Shown here piece after piece: positions 22,470-34,870 of a stretch of 64,000 bases of DNA. Within the stretch, counting starts at the first letter, position 1; every line of letters begins with the position of its first letter. The notes under the pieces were generated by a model, which had not been told where the DNA came from, searched no databases, and saw only the letters and a program-made list of their open reading frames with translations. Source of the stretch: Diphasiastrum complanatum (taxonomy: Eukaryota; Streptophyta; Lycopodiopsida; Lycopodiales; Lycopodiaceae); the NCBI GenBank assembly GCA_029204225.1, contig CM055099.1, forward strand, positions 70,197,349 to 70,261,348, given 5' to 3'. Made by a program: the position numbers and the translations under genes.

Positions 22470-22690
22470 TCACATTATTGATAGTTTTAAGTCAAAACCC
22501 TAAAAAACCCTAACCCTAAATAACCCTATATCTCCCATTCCACCCATCTCTCTCCGCCTCCTTTAGTGGGCATATCTCTCTCTCTCTCTCTCTCATGTGG
22601 CAAAAAAAAATGGCACCCATCTCTCTCCTCTCTCTCCGCCTCCTTTAGTGGGCATATATCTCTCTCTCATGTGCCAAAAAAAAATGGCAA
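22435..22690. repeat. CT microsatellites and a tandem duplication
   Basis: A (CT)n tract at 22435-22466 is followed by AAACCCTAA-like motifs (22493-22530) and two tandem copies (about 22543-22612 and 22616-22690) of a unit with CTCTCTCCGCCTCCTTTAG, GTGGGCATAT, a CT run and CATGTGGCAAAAAAAAATGGC. The copies differ in CT-run length. Confidence 0.8.
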
Positions 22691-22969
22691 AAAAAAACTC
22701 ATTAATGCCAAGTGCTAAAGTTTTCTTTCTATTTTTAACAATAAATTTCCTGTTTTTATTAATAAAAGATGGGAATATTCATCCGAGTACAAAGAAATGC
22801 ATGAAAAGTGTGAAAGCCATAAGGCGAATTGAGATACTATACATCAACTATAACAAAGCAACAATCTCACAAAGTATTTACATAAAGCCTACTACATGAT
22901 GTAAGTCGCTAGTTAAGACAGTTGGAAGTTTAGGAAGTGCAAAAAGCTGTGAAGCAGCCACAATCGTAA

Positions 22970-23260
22970 TTGCTATGTGTGTGTGTGTGCTATGTGGCAG
23001 CTCGTCATTGGCTGTCCACATGCACATTTCACCAAAAAACAAAAACGTAACAAAATTTGCACTATAAATGTGAAAACAAGGGGTCTACGCGTGCGGTCGT
23101 ACGTCCATACCGTACGAACCGAAAAAATAAATAAATAAAACTTCCACCTTCGCGCATTGGTGGCTGTTCCGCCTTGCTCGGGCACAAGTCCTCGGGCTCC
23201 CGCCCTCGGGCATTGGGCCCTCCCAGGGCAGAACGCCCTCGAGGGAGGTCTTTCCCCCTC
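22970..23260 (-). repeat. Dispersed GC-rich repeat, copy 2 (inverted relative to copy 1)
   Basis: This is the reverse complement of the arrangement at 1-290: GTGCTATGTGGCAGC, CGTCATTGGCTGTCCACAT, an A-rich tract, a GTACG palindromic block and a GC-rich block with GAGGGC/GCCCTC motifs. It begins just after a short GT run (22977-22989). Confidence 0.6.
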
Positions 23261-23475
23261 ACGTTGTACTGCGTTCTCCAAGTGTGCTTCTTTTCCTGAT
23301 GTGGCAAGAGAAAACAACGACTATGTAGCACAGATTGACCTCGTTCTTCAGATGAATTCGCATCCCAGGATGGTTGTCAATGATACTAACTCCTACCACA
23401 ATCAAAACAAATGCTTTCCATCTCTCTTTTGTGTCAACAGCTTTGGCTTCTTCTCCTATCGTCAATGACTCTCTC

Positions 23476-23558
23476 ACTCTCTCTCTCTCTCTCTCTCCTG
23501 ACGGATGATGGGATGCTGGCGAATGATGATGGGATTCCTGGGAGCGAGCGAGCGAGCG

Positions 23559-23647
<89 letters not shown>
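23476..23647. repeat. Compound microsatellite (CT)n - (GAGC)n - (GA)n
   Basis: A CT tract (23476-23497), about 40 bp of unique sequence, then five GAGC units (23541-23562) grading into about 42 GA units to 23647. The CT and GA tracts are mutually complementary and could form an imperfect hairpin. Confidence 0.95.
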
Positions 23648-23652
<5 letters not shown>

Positions 23653-23699
23653 ATTGGTTTCTGATTTAGAAGGTATCATGAACATTTGTAGTTTCTATT

Positions 23700-24850
23700 T
23701 TATTATATATCAAATCACAACCTTTCATCTTAATTCATATCTACGTTTTACAATGTGCCACATGGTTATCCTCTTTGAGCAGATAGCTCAAATTTAAGCA
23801 TAGGACAATCTTGTAAAAATATTCGTCATATCTGACACCATATCAGAGTATTACACTTCATTTTCCCTCCAAAAGATGTAAGACATAATGCAATAAACTC
23901 AGCATCATCATTCCATTCTATTACATGGTAGTAGAAATATCATTCTTGATCAATCAATGAAATCCTTGTGAAATAATTTATATTCTATCAGTAAGCTGAA
24001 ATACTTTCAAATATTCAATAGGACTTACTGCCAATATATAACTTCTTCCCTCTTCGAGCTCTAGCCCACCTTCCCGAGCAATATCCCCCCCCACAAAGCT
24101 TTTGGCAATGGTTCTTCGAGCAGAAATTCCATCAAAATATGCACCCCTCTCTGTGGTTGAATCTCTCTCACTTATAATGTTGGGGCACTCATGTTCACAT
24201 ATTATCAAAATCAAATTACAAACATACTAGCATTCCTTGACATTTTTCATCCCCATCAAAACACATTCAAGAAGAGTGGCCTTCTTAAGACAAATATTCC
24301 ATAAGCTTCTCACCAAAAGTTTGATTAAGAACACTTGTAAAATGAGAAATCTCTAGGAACGCCTATCAAGATCTACTCCTACAAAGCACATACAGCGTGG
24401 GATCTTCGTAAAGTGATCCATGAAAAAGTTGTAAAGATCTTTGGTTAGAAAGAGAAATACACTACCAATCTCACCAACATAGAAAAATCAGCATCTACAT
24501 ACAAATTGAGGTGCAAACACTAATAGAACTTGATCAAACTTGAATGATATGATACAGTATTGTTGTTGTCCGTACAAAACCAGCAATCTACTATCATTCA
24601 CATGTGTGAAACCGAAAATAGCATTTATGAATCATTCTACACATAAAATTGCATGCAATCACCAATATAGTGCACCAATGGATAGTAGAACCCAAGAGAA
24701 CCATGTATAAGCATGAAATGAGATAGAGAAGAGAGAAGATCACTCTCTCCACGAGTTACATCCGTTTATAACAGGTCCAAACTCTATTTGGCCACTTGGC
24801 TTTCCCTCCAAAATGCTAACTTTACTATTTTTGGGTCTAGATTCAATGTA
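23700..24850. other. Intergenic stretch, no gene recognised
   Basis: One minus-strand frame (23978-24214) reads FDGISARRTIAKSFVGGDIA and EGRSYILAVSPIEYLKVFQL and could be an exon, but has no known motif. The region just beyond 24850 begins a Copia fragment. Confidence 0.3.
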
Positions 24851-24855
24851 CCCAA

Positions 24856-25600
24856 CTATTCAAATTTGAATCTCCTAAAACTCGCCTCCAAACTTTCCCA
24901 CACTTTCAAAAAGTGTTCATAAAAAATGACATCTCTACCAACAATCACTTTGTTAGTAGAAGGAATGTAAATCTTGTAGGCTTTACTCACCTCGCTATAT
25001 CCAACAAAAATACCTCTTCTTGAAGATGGATCTTCCTTGGTCCTATCATAAAGAGTAATGTTGACATAGCATGTGTATCCAAAGGTTCTTAGAAAGTTGA
25101 CACTCGGCCTCCTTTTGAATAGCATCTCAAAAGGTGTCCTTCCATCCAAAATAGCACTTGGCCACCTATTGCACAAGAAATTGGCACACAACAAAGCTTG
25201 ATCCCAAAATGGTTTGTCAAGATTAGCACTTAACGTCATAGCTTTAGCACTTTCACATAAAGTCCTATTCTTCCTTTTAGCCACTCCATTTTGTTGTGGC
25301 ATCCTTGATGTTGTATACTCTCTCTTGATCCCATGCTCATCACAAAAGGCCTTGAACTTGGTAGATATGTACTCACCACCATTGTCACTCCTTAAGCACT
25401 TGATCTTTGTGGAAAATTGGTTCTCCCTTGCATTCTTGAACTTGATAAGGACATCATACACTTCATCCTTGCTCTTTAGTAGATAGATCCAACAAAATCT
25501 ACTAAAATCATCAATGAATGTTACATACATCTTAGCTCCACTATTGCTAATTGTAGTAAATCCATGAATTTTTGAATGTACAAGTTGAAAAGGCTTTGTA
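24856..25600 (-). pseudogene. Copia integrase core
   Basis: The 224-residue frame (25530 to 24856) holds the Copia integrase: MYVTFIDDFSRFCWIYLLKS, LRSDNGGEYISTKFKAFCDE, TSRMPQQNGVAKRKNRTLCE and the C-terminal FGYTCYVNI...GIFVGYSE. Just upstream KPFQLVHSKIHGFTTISNSG is still readable. Of the three catalytic residues, the first Asp (normally HSD) is Lys and the last Glu (normally GVAERKN) is Lys; only the middle Asp in RSDNGG remains. The integrase would be dead. Homology ends at about 24850 without any RT. The fragment at 49872-50160 (+) is a close relative. Confidence 0.85.
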
Positions 25601-25678
25601 GATTTAGATATCGATCAGGAACAATAGGTATTTGCTCCCTTGCAACACATCCAACTTGGTTAGCAATAACACAAGCAT

Positions 25679-26042
25679 CTACTTTGAACACCTTCCCTTG
25701 CCTTTTCCAACCAAGACATCCTTTCTTTTAATTAAACAAGCATCTCCATCAAACCCCACCTTGAGGCCTTTACTTAGCATTTGACTCACACTAAGCAAAT
25801 TCTTGATAATAGATAAAATAAAACAAGACATCCTCCAAATGAACATTCCTATTGGTAGAGAAAGAAATAGGAATTGTGCCAATCCCTTTGATTGCACACT
25901 CACCATCATTGGCCGTGTAGATCACCCTCTTGTCATCTCCATATGCCAACAAAGAAGTGAAGTACTCTTTGTGAAAGGTCATGTGTGAACTTGCTCCACT
26001 ATCAATCCACCAAGGATCTAGATCTCCATCATTAGCAAGCAT
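25679..26042 (-). pseudogene. Copia aspartic protease
   Basis: On the minus strand MLANDGDLDPWWIDSGASSH and MTFHKEYFTSLLAYGDDKRV give the Copia protease with its catalytic DSGAS motif, followed by VHLEDVLF and, in a shifted frame, KNLLSVSQMLSKGLKVGFDG. A frameshift near 25800 separates the two parts. The plus-strand relative at 49516-49878 keeps one frame across the same point. Between protease and integrase the GAG-pre-integrase and HHCC finger are missing. Confidence 0.85.
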
Positions 26043-26045
26043 ACA

Positions 26046-26450
26046 TCACAAAAGCATCATCATTTGCATCTTGAACATCCAAACCATGCTCATCAAGAGT
26101 AAGATTACCTTGCTTGTCTCCTTGATCTCTCTTCTTCTTGTAGCAATCACTTGCAAAGTGTCCTTTGCTGTCACAATAGAAGCACTTGAGCTTTGACCTA
26201 TCCTTCTTTTTTCTACTTGTATTTTTAGTTTTGCCCTTTTTTGAAGTGTCGATGTAGATCCACCTCTTGCTTGAAGCCTATATTCCTCATTGATCAAGAT
26301 CTCTTGAAGATACATTAAACTTGGCAATGTCTTTTGAATAGCAATACTTTGAAAAATGTTATGCAATCTAATAGCCACCACTAAGGCTGATCCAATGATC
26401 AAAAAATCAGCCAAATCTAGTATGTGAAACCAAAAATCAAAATTGATCAA
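26046..26450 (-). pseudogene. Copia gag C-terminal part and zinc-knuckle region
   Basis: The frame starts in unrelated-looking residues but from about 26330 reads IQKTLPSLMYLQEILINEEY and RLQARGGSTSTLQ, the end of the gag capsid domain. It continues with the region that in the 49263 relative encodes the knuckle CSYCGIKGHFASEC; here it is out of frame. The N-terminal gag is absent. DNA at 26450-26700 has no recognised content. Confidence 0.65.
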
Positions 26451-26699
26451 GCTTATAGACCTATATAGGATTTTGATCTACAAAAGATCCAATCTACAAA
26501 AGCAAAAAATTCGATTTTGGTGTAGAATCCCCTCTAGCATGCTCTAGACTTGATATCTTCACCAAATTATTGATAGATCTGATTTCCTCCTGTTGGAGTC
26601 TAATCTAACTCTTACTCATCCCAACGTCCCTCCTTCCTTCTCTAAATTTTAGTCTCTCAAATGTAACCTGCATAAAATTGAACTGTCGCTACAATCTAG

Positions 26700-27760
<1,061 letters not shown>

Positions 27761-27763
27761 AAT

Positions 27764-28582
27764 TTGTTTTTTTTTTCCAGCTTTAGAGATCCGCTTGATC
27801 AACAAATCAATGAAGATGACTTCCACACGTGGAAGTTCAAGATGAGAATGATCCTGATCGAAAAAGAGCTGTGGGGGTACGTAAATGGCTCAATGCCCAA
27901 GCCGGTAGAACCTGAATTGCTTCCAGCATGGGAAGCAAATAATGGCAAAGCACTTACCATTGTATTCCTGAATCTGAAAGAAACTCAAATTGCTCATGTG
28001 TCAAACAACACCACCTCCAAAGAAGCATGGGATATCCTTACAAGCATCTATGAGACCTCAAATGTGTCCACTCGTCTCTTCTTGAGGAAGAAGATGTTGA
28101 CATTCAGAATGAGCGAAGGCACCTCAGTAAGCGACCATCTGAACGAGTTCAGACAGCTGCTATACCAACTGGCTGCAATAGGATCACCTATATCAGAAGA
28201 AGACTCTAATATGTCTCTTCTTGCCAGTCTTCCATCCTCCTATGACAATTTATTGTTGTTTCTTAGCAACACTCCTGCACTGTCTCTACAAAAATTGACA
28301 ACAAGTCTGTTGCAAGAAGAAGTGAGGAGAAAAAGCTTGTCCATGTCAACGAGTACCAAATCCATGGCACTCTACTCAACCAAGCAGCAGTCGAAGAAGA
28401 AGAAAGGCTTCAAGGATAAGAAGACAAAGGCAGAACAGCCAGCAGATTCGCAACCACAACAGCAACAACACAACCAATCATCGTCCAAGACCAAGCTATT
28501 TTGTAGGTACTGCAAAAGAACCAGCCATGATATCAAGGACTGTCGCATCCTCAAGAATGAAGCCAAGAAGAAGATGCAGTAG
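27764..28582 (+). CDS. Copia gag with CCHC zinc knuckle
   Basis: The 272-residue frame is the best preserved gag in the window. The UBN2-type capsid starts around residue 15 (EDDFHTWKFKMRMILIEKEL), followed by TTSKEAWDILTSIYETSNVS, DHLNEFRQLLYQLAAIGSPI and LLASLPSSYDNLLLFLS. A Lys-rich stretch (KKKKGFKDKKTK) and a Gln-rich stretch precede the knuckle CRYCKRTSHDIKDC near residue 248, a C-X2-C-X4-H-X4-C motif that binds RNA. The true start is unclear: the first ATG (27764) falls in a poly-T tract, FRDPLDQQINEDDF lacks a start, and a splice-acceptor-like TTTTTTTTCCAG ends at 27780, so a spliced leader is possible. It is followed by a broken protease. Confidence 0.8.
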   Translation: MFFFSSFRDPLDQQINEDDFHTWKFKMRMILIEKELWGYVNGSMPKPVEPELLPAWEANNGKALTIVFLNLKETQIAHVSNNTTSKEAWDILTSIYETSNVSTRLFLRKKMLTFRMSEGTSVSDHLNEFRQLLYQLAAIGSPISEEDSNMSLLASLPSSYDNLLLFLSNTPALSLQKLTTSLLQEEVRRKSLSMSTSTKSMALYSTKQQSKKKKGFKDKKTKAEQPADSQPQQQQHNQSSSKTKLFCRYCKRTSHDIKDCRILKNEAKKKMQ

Positions 28583-29236
28583 TAGCAACAAGACAACTCT
28601 GACACAGTTAGAGATTCGCAAGAAGATGAGAGAGCGATGATGGTACAAGATCAACCCAACAGAGATGTCCATCAATGGTATCTTGATTCAGGTGCCTCTC
28701 AGCACATGACGCCATGCAAGGACCACTTCTCTACACTCATAGCTACATAATCAAAGTACATCTTCTTTGGTGACTCCAGTTCACATCAAGACTCTATTTG
28801 ACTACAATTCTCTAATGGCATCACTAGACAACTTAATGGTGTACTTTATGTACCCAAATTAACAAAGGACTTATTGTCTATTAGCAAGATCACTGATCAA
28901 GGCTATAGAGCTTTGTTTACTGGTAGGCGATGTACTATTTTAGATGAGAATTCAAAGGAAATGCTCTCTGCTTATAGAGAAGGAAATTTGTACATACTAA
29001 GTCACGATGTTGCACTTTCTGTGAGTTGTTTAGATGCTAATTTATGGCATCAGAGATTAGGACATCTAAACATGTGTTCAATCTTGTATATGCATCATAA
29101 CAAAATGGTCAAGGACATGAATATAAATGCTGTTACTATAGCTAATCAATCTGTTTGTGAAATTTGCTTACGAGGCAAAGAACCAGATTTCCAAGAGGAC
29201 AAGCTAGAAGATCCAAGTCCATTTGTTATAAGGTAG
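28583..29236 (+). pseudogene. Copia protease and GAG-pre-integrase
   Basis: After the gag stop the frame gives WYLDSGASQHMTPCKDHFST with the catalytic DSGAS. An in-frame TAA (28748-28750) and a further TGA follow, then LYVPKLTKDLLSISK. The frame 28874-29236 carries the GAG-pre-integrase domain with WHQRLGHLNMCSILYMHHNK and the CEICLRGK cysteines of the HHCC finger. Coding similarity stops at about 29230, before the integrase core, where different DNA begins. The element is therefore a 5' half only. Confidence 0.8.
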
Positions 29237-29239
29237 TTT

Positions 29240-29960
29240 ATGTGTAGGCTGATATTCTAAGGAATATTCGAGCCATCTTGAAAAGGATACAGACTTAAGC
29301 CTAGAACTGGATCAGTCAAGTTTAGGCCTTTGCGCCATGTTGTAATGACTTAAAGTTGTTTAGTTCTAAGCCTAAGTCTAGAAGATTGGAACTTAAACTA
29401 GTCTGAATAAGTTCAACTTAAGTGATTTCAGTTGTTTATGGTCCATTGGAGGTTTGTCCCATGGTACCAATTTAATTAAGTTAAGCCTATGTGGTCTATT
29501 TGTCCCATAGTGCCTTTTTGTAAGTGACCACCACTCCAAGTATATATAGGAGTGGTTTTGCAAAAAAAACCTCATTTGCATAATAGAGCTTTATCTTCTT
29601 TCATTGAGAGTTCTCCTCTATGACGATTTATAATTGTTACACTGTGTATTATAATTTCTATGAACCAAGTTAATTAGTTTTATTTTATCATTGGGCCTTT
29701 CACAAGTAGGTTAAGCCTTTACGAAGTTGGGTTTTAGGTTAAGCTGTCATTTGAGTCAGTTCCCAAGTAGAGAAACGAGAGAAGAGCAAATCTTACCCTC
29801 AGAATACTCATCCTATGCTTGTATTGTCTTCTTAGTATCCATATCTAAGATAGCTAGGAAAGCCTTAGTGAGGGTTAGTTGGGAGAAGCCTAAGTGAGGG
29901 TTATTTGGGAGAAGTCATAACTCGATCTAGTTGGAGCCATAGCCGGTGTGGATGGCGTCA
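29240..29960 (+). mobile_element. Candidate Gypsy 5' LTR / leader
   Basis: This 0.7-kb AT-rich stretch lies between the truncated Copia and the Gypsy gag. It has a TATA-like box (CAAGTATATATAGGAG, 29537-29552), repeated TTAAGCCTA motifs and a tandem duplication GTGAGGGTTAGTTGGGAGAA/GTGAGGGTTATTTGGGAGAA (29870-29914). The phrase CTAGTTGGAGCCATAGCC at 29928 resembles CTAGTTGGAATACGCC at 31366, so the CT and minisatellite block between may be an insertion. No PBS was recognised. Confidence 0.3.
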
Positions 29961-30128
29961 GCAGGGTGGCCCATCATCAATCACACTTCCATCAAGTTCT
30001 GAGCAACTACTCGAACTGTCTTGCATGCCCTGCCATTGACGAAGAATATTTTTTTTCTTTCAACACAATTTTTGTAAAAACTGATGAGCATGTTCTTCAA
30101 TCCTTCACAGCTTCATCTGCCCTTCGTG

Positions 30129-30249
<121 letters not shown>

Positions 30250-30769
30250 TGGATTGGTGCGCTCCTTCTACACTAGTCCTTTGCACATCACACACTTTCT
30301 TCCTGCGTTTTGCTACATGCACCGTGTCCATAGTAAGCTTGGACCACAGGAAGTGTGGTTACTTCAAAACTGTCTTATCTTTTGGAAAATCAAGGCTGAA
30401 GGAGCAGGGTGCAGAGATCAGGTGGTAGCAAAATAGAACTTCATCTCTTTTAGTTTCACGTTTTTTTAAATGATGTGTTTTCATAAGTATTTCAGCTCAA
30501 AAAACAACATTTTTAGCCTACAGTAGATCTTTCAATATTTGTTTATCACTGTTTTACAGCCCGTGACACTTATTCATCAGCATCTTTCCATGTTCTGTCA
30601 CCCACGACACTTATTCATTAGCATTTTTCAAGATTTATATTGTTTGAGGGTTTTTTATATTATTCATCAGCCATTTATTTCCACGGTTTCTAGCTCCATG
30701 GGTCCAGGTTTGTGCGTGTCATTAATCACACATGTGTGAGTCATTTCATGGTGTTTTTTGCCTTCTTCC

Positions 30770-31265
30770 GATCAGTGAGCACGATCTATTGTGCGAGTCT
30801 GCAAAAGAGGTGTTGTGCGAGTCTTCCGGTCTGTGAGCGAATATCCTTCAACCAACTGTGCGAGTTCCTCCAATAGGGTGTGTGCGTTCGTCTATATTCA
30901 AACAACTGTGTGAGTACCTCAGGTCATCTTCTGTGCGAGTCATGTGCAAGTCATCTTCTATGTGAGTCATGTGCGAGTCATATGCGAGTCATCTTCTATG
31001 TGAGTCATTTTTTTTGCGAGTCGTCTTCTGTACGAGTCATCTGCGAGTAGTAAATTACTCTTGCATGAGTCATTTTTTTGCGAGTCATCTTCTGTACGAG
31101 TCATATGCGAGTAGTAACTTACCCTTGCACGAGTCATTTTTTGCACTCTACACGCCTCTGCGTAGTCCGTTTCCGTCCGCAAGTCATTTTCTATGTGAGT
31201 CCCTAGCAATTTTCTTGCTCTGTGGTCCTTTTGAGTTGACTGTACGAGTCTCCTCTGTGACTCTT
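30770..31265. repeat. GCGAGTCAT minisatellite
   Basis: Some twenty imperfect copies of a TGCGAGTCAT core, often followed by CTTCTGTA or ATGTGAG, organise into higher-order units. For example, about 75 bp containing GCGAGTAGTAA, TTACTCTTGCATGAGTCATT recurs at 31043 and 31108. It lies upstream of the Gypsy gag. Confidence 0.85.
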
Positions 31266-31506
31266 GTCAGCTACAAGAGTCCTACAAGAGGTTAAAAAAA
31301 AAAAGAATAAAAAAAAAAAATGAAAAGAAGAAAACCTCAACCATCGGGAAAATCATACTGCCACGTCTAGTTGGAATACGCCATAGGTATATCTAGTAGG
31401 ATACCGACCTTAGACATGACCTAGATGGAAGCCATAGACTAGGGGAAGACCTTTGCCTCATCCATTCATCGTTTCCCTGGGCTTGTGATCACCCGTTCAG
31501 ATCAAC

Positions 31507-33151
31507 ATGGCAGGACCATCCAATCCCCTGCCCATGTTGGAGAAAAGACTTCCAAGGATTGACGCACTGAAGTACGATGGAGAATCAGATCCAACACGAT
31601 TTCTCCAAGATTTTAACAATGCTTGTAGATTCTATGGGGACGAATCTGACACCGAAAAGGTACGCTTATTTCCCATGATTTTATAAGGCGACGCAAAAGA
31701 GTGGTTTTTAAACCTTGAAGGCCCAGCCAACACTCTTGGGAGACCATCACTGCAGCACTGATCAAACGGTTCAAACCCTCCAAACTAACGCAGAGTCCCT
31801 TCATCCAATTGACGCATATCAAGATGCGAAGTAAAGAATCTGTGTGCACCTACATCAAGCATTTCAAGCGTCTTAAAGTAGAGTGTGTCGATGATCACAT
31901 AATTGAGAAAATGGCCATCAAACTTTTTTTAGTTGGTTTATCCAAGGCCATTAGGAGAGAATTGAACCCCGCAGACTCGTATGAGTGATTGAAAGACACG
32001 ATGGATGACGCCATTCATGAAGAAGATGAAGGGTCTGACGAGGACTATGACTTTTGTGATAAGAGAGGAAAGGGGCTAGTTAAGCAGGAGACTTCCCGCG
32101 TGGAAGGATTGTCCTCATCTAGTGAGATTGATATCCTTCAACACCTTGAGGGTTGGCAAAAAGCACAACAAGCTCAGATGGAGAAGCTAATCTTAGAATT
32201 CCAAAAGGTATTGAAGGATGTCGCTGAAAAAACTTTTCTAGTCCGTGAGAATGTGTGGTGTCCTATTTGTTCTCAAAACCACACCGCCAATGAGTGCTCG
32301 CACGTAAGAACATATTTTCCACAAGCGGCACGACCTATGTATTGCCCTTATAGGCCATCTGGACCTCAACAGTATGCACCAAATTACAATCCAAATCCAT
32401 CCGCACCGAGGCCAAAGGACAATACCAACCCATGCCAATAGGCCCAGTTCATTATCAACCCAGACAACCATTTGTAGTCAATCAGCCTGCGCCACATGTA
32501 CAATCTCACATGGTTGATACTGCCTATGTCGATCCTGCTACCTATTATGTCGAGGATCCCAATGCCAATGTTTATCATGCAGAGACAAGTTACTCTTATG
32601 AAATGGCACAGCCTGGATACGACCCCAATCGACCTCAATATCATACTCAACCTATGGCATATGCTGCTCAACCGATGCCAGTTTTACATGGCTATTTTGT
32701 GTGTGCAGGACGACATCCTAGCATTCGTTACCCTGATAAATTACAATATCCACCTCTTTGTGAAAATTGTGGCATAGAGCACCATATCAAAGACTGTCCA
32801 AAGCGACCCAATCCTGCAGCTCTGGTTAACTCTATCCAAGTAGAGACAATCCCAATTAAAGTCATGACTCGAGCCCAACACCGGCAGGCTAGCGAAGTTG
32901 CAACAAAACGAACCAATAAGCTCCTGCCCGTTCCGTCCAGTGACAGAACCACACCAATCATCTATCCTAACCCCAACGAGGAGATCCATTTGAGAGACAA
33001 ATGTCAAAAGCTCATCCATGAAGCTGATAATAAGGAGGAGGCTATAGTCACACCCAGAGATCAAACCCCAAATAACCCAACCGTAGAAGGAGCCGAGATA
33101 TGGGGAGATTTGCTTCAAGCAAACGTTACCCTCCCATTTGGAGTACTCTAG
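31507..33151 (+). pseudogene. Gypsy gag with zinc knuckle
   Basis: A gag begins at ATG 31507 (MAGPSNPLPMLEKRLPRIDA) and continues LKYDGESDPTRFLQDFNNAC with the typical EWF near 31710. TAA at 31684-31686 and a frameshift near 31735 interrupt it. The frame resumes as LIKRFKPSKLTQSPFIQLTH, and from 31989 and 32432 as two overlapping frames. CPICSQNHTANEC (near 32262) and CENCGIEHHIKDC (near 32760) are two C-X2-C-X4-H-X4-C knuckles. Pro/Gln/Tyr-rich sequence lies between them, as in plant Gypsy gags of the Tat/Ogre-like group. Spacing to the protease is short, as in one polyprotein. Confidence 0.75.
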
Positions 33152-33178
33152 AAGTACACCGGAAAATGGCGGAAAGAG

Positions 33179-33869
33179 TTGTGCTCAATTGAAGATAACA
33201 TCCCATCACCAGACCTCCCTGAGGTGGCCCTGCATCTGACTAACCCTACAAGCAACAAGGGAAATATACGCATTCCTACAACTTACGGACATTCCTGCAT
33301 TGTCCTGGTAGTATTAGATGGCAGATCGGGAGTCAACATAATATCAACATCTTTGATGAAGGAGTGGGGTCTTCAAGCTTCCATGAAACTGCCAAACTGT
33401 CAACTTCGAATGGCAGATCAAAGTGAAACTAGGAGGTTTGAACTTCACGTTAGATTTGGTAGTGCTCGATATCCCTAGCAACACCTATTCCTATGAATTA
33501 CTCCTAGGTAGGCCACGGCTCTCTAACGCACGTGTAGTGCACAATTGGAATAGAGAGTGTGTTACATTTGGCAATCAAGAAACATTAGTCACAATCGACT
33601 CTGCTGGTAAGATCAAACCCGCACGAATCACCGAATATGGATCCTCTACCATAGAGTCTATTATTGAAAATTACCGTGACTTCGAAGAGAAGGGCCACTA
33701 TAGCAAGGCTACGGATATCATCAACTGGAGCCACATCTTGGCAACAATCAATTGTGTCAATGCAAAACATTGCGAGCTCAATACACATCACACTAATAGC
33801 GATGAATCTACCGTTGAACCAATTGATTTGGATACTCCTATCTCGAATATCAGTTATGTTAACATTTAG
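33179..33869 (+). pseudogene. Gypsy aspartic protease
   Basis: HSCIVLVVLDGRSGVNIIST (33290-33350) is the active-site loop of a retroviral-type protease, but the usual DGGS or DSGS is DGRS. A frameshift near 33423-33478 leads to LGGLNFTLDLVVLDIP and YELLLGRPRLSNARVVHNWN, the conserved LLGRPWL flap region. The last part (33600-33869) has no recognised domain. The protease is probably inactive. Confidence 0.7.
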
Positions 33870-34870
33870 CCTGACAATGAGGACTTGCTTCACGTCGCTT
33901 GGCTACTTTATGACGAATCAATAACCTTGTATATCGACAATGAGAGTGTTTTACGCTTTTAAGAGTTTGATACTGACTCTGACATGGCCGATATCATAGA
34001 TGTAGCTATTCTGTGCTTCATGGATGCCATTCTCCCATGGCTACTCCCTGAGAAGTTCCAAGAGATAGAGCCTAAGGCTAGCATTGCTACAGCCAAACTA
34101 GACCAAAATAAATTATATCGTGTCAAACGACCAGTATACGAATGGGAGATACATGATATTGAATTTATCTACGCAATAGATGACGCAATCTTAACCGAAG
34201 TCCCTCAAGCATCCAAGTCACACAAAAACACCGTTCATCGTTGTGGTCCCAAAGAAGAATGGGAAGCTTTGTATCTGTGTCGACTATGCAAATTAAATGC
34301 TTCCATAAAAAGGGATCATTTTTCAATCCCGACGAAGATGGTGGAAGCCAGTCGGTCGGATTGGGAGTTCAAATTACATGCCGCTTTATGGGCATATCGA
34401 ACAGCACCCAAAAAGGCCACTGGCACGACACCATTCCAACTCACGTATGGACAAGAGGCCATGATGCCTGCAGAACTCTACGTCCCATCTTTACGGGTAG
34501 CCTACGATTTGAAACTAGACGAAAGTCACAAATCCTTGCCCATAGGCTATTCCACCTCCATAAGCATTGCAAAACAAGAGTCATTAGTGTGCACACACAA
34601 CAAGTGCACAAAAGATGTCAACAAGATTGGCATGACCACCATATTAATTTGAAGGAATTTAAAGAAGGAGATAGAGTCCTTCTCTATCAAACGAAAGTAC
34701 ATAAGAGCAAACTTAAGTTTACTGGCCAAGTTCCCTATATCATTGATCAGATCCTTGCCTCGGGCTACGCTAAACTTAAAACCCTCAAAGGCATCCCTTT
34801 GGACATGGTAGTGAATGAGAGTAGATTACGACGATATCATGAGCCCTGCTATTCCTTAGACATGTACTGA
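33870..34870 (+). pseudogene. Gypsy integrase C-terminal part, no RT before it
   Basis: Two overlapping frames, 33984-34652 and 34241-34870, carry pieces of one integrase. EFKLHAALWAYRTAPKKATG and TTPFQLTYGQEAMMPAEL (34370-34480) are the last part of the core. After a frameshift near 34590, FKEGDRVLLYQTKVHKSKLK and FTGQVPYIIDQILASGYAKL, then GIPLDMVVNESRLRRYH, form the GPY/F-like C-terminal domain. Upstream (33870-34330) the sequence is protein-like but lacks any RT or RNase H motif. About 2.5 kb expected between protease and integrase end is missing. The following 300 bp (34870-35180) have no feature; a purine-rich A18GAGG tract at 35178-35200 could be a polypurine tract. Confidence 0.8.

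Noticed and set aside
22493-22530. AAACCCTAA-like motifs as interstitial telomere
   Set aside because: Only a few imperfect units, mixed with other spacing; single telo-boxes are common in plant DNA.
30770-31265. Minisatellite as CRISPR-like array
   Set aside because: Core units are only about 10 bp, without regular unique spacers, in a eukaryotic transposon context.
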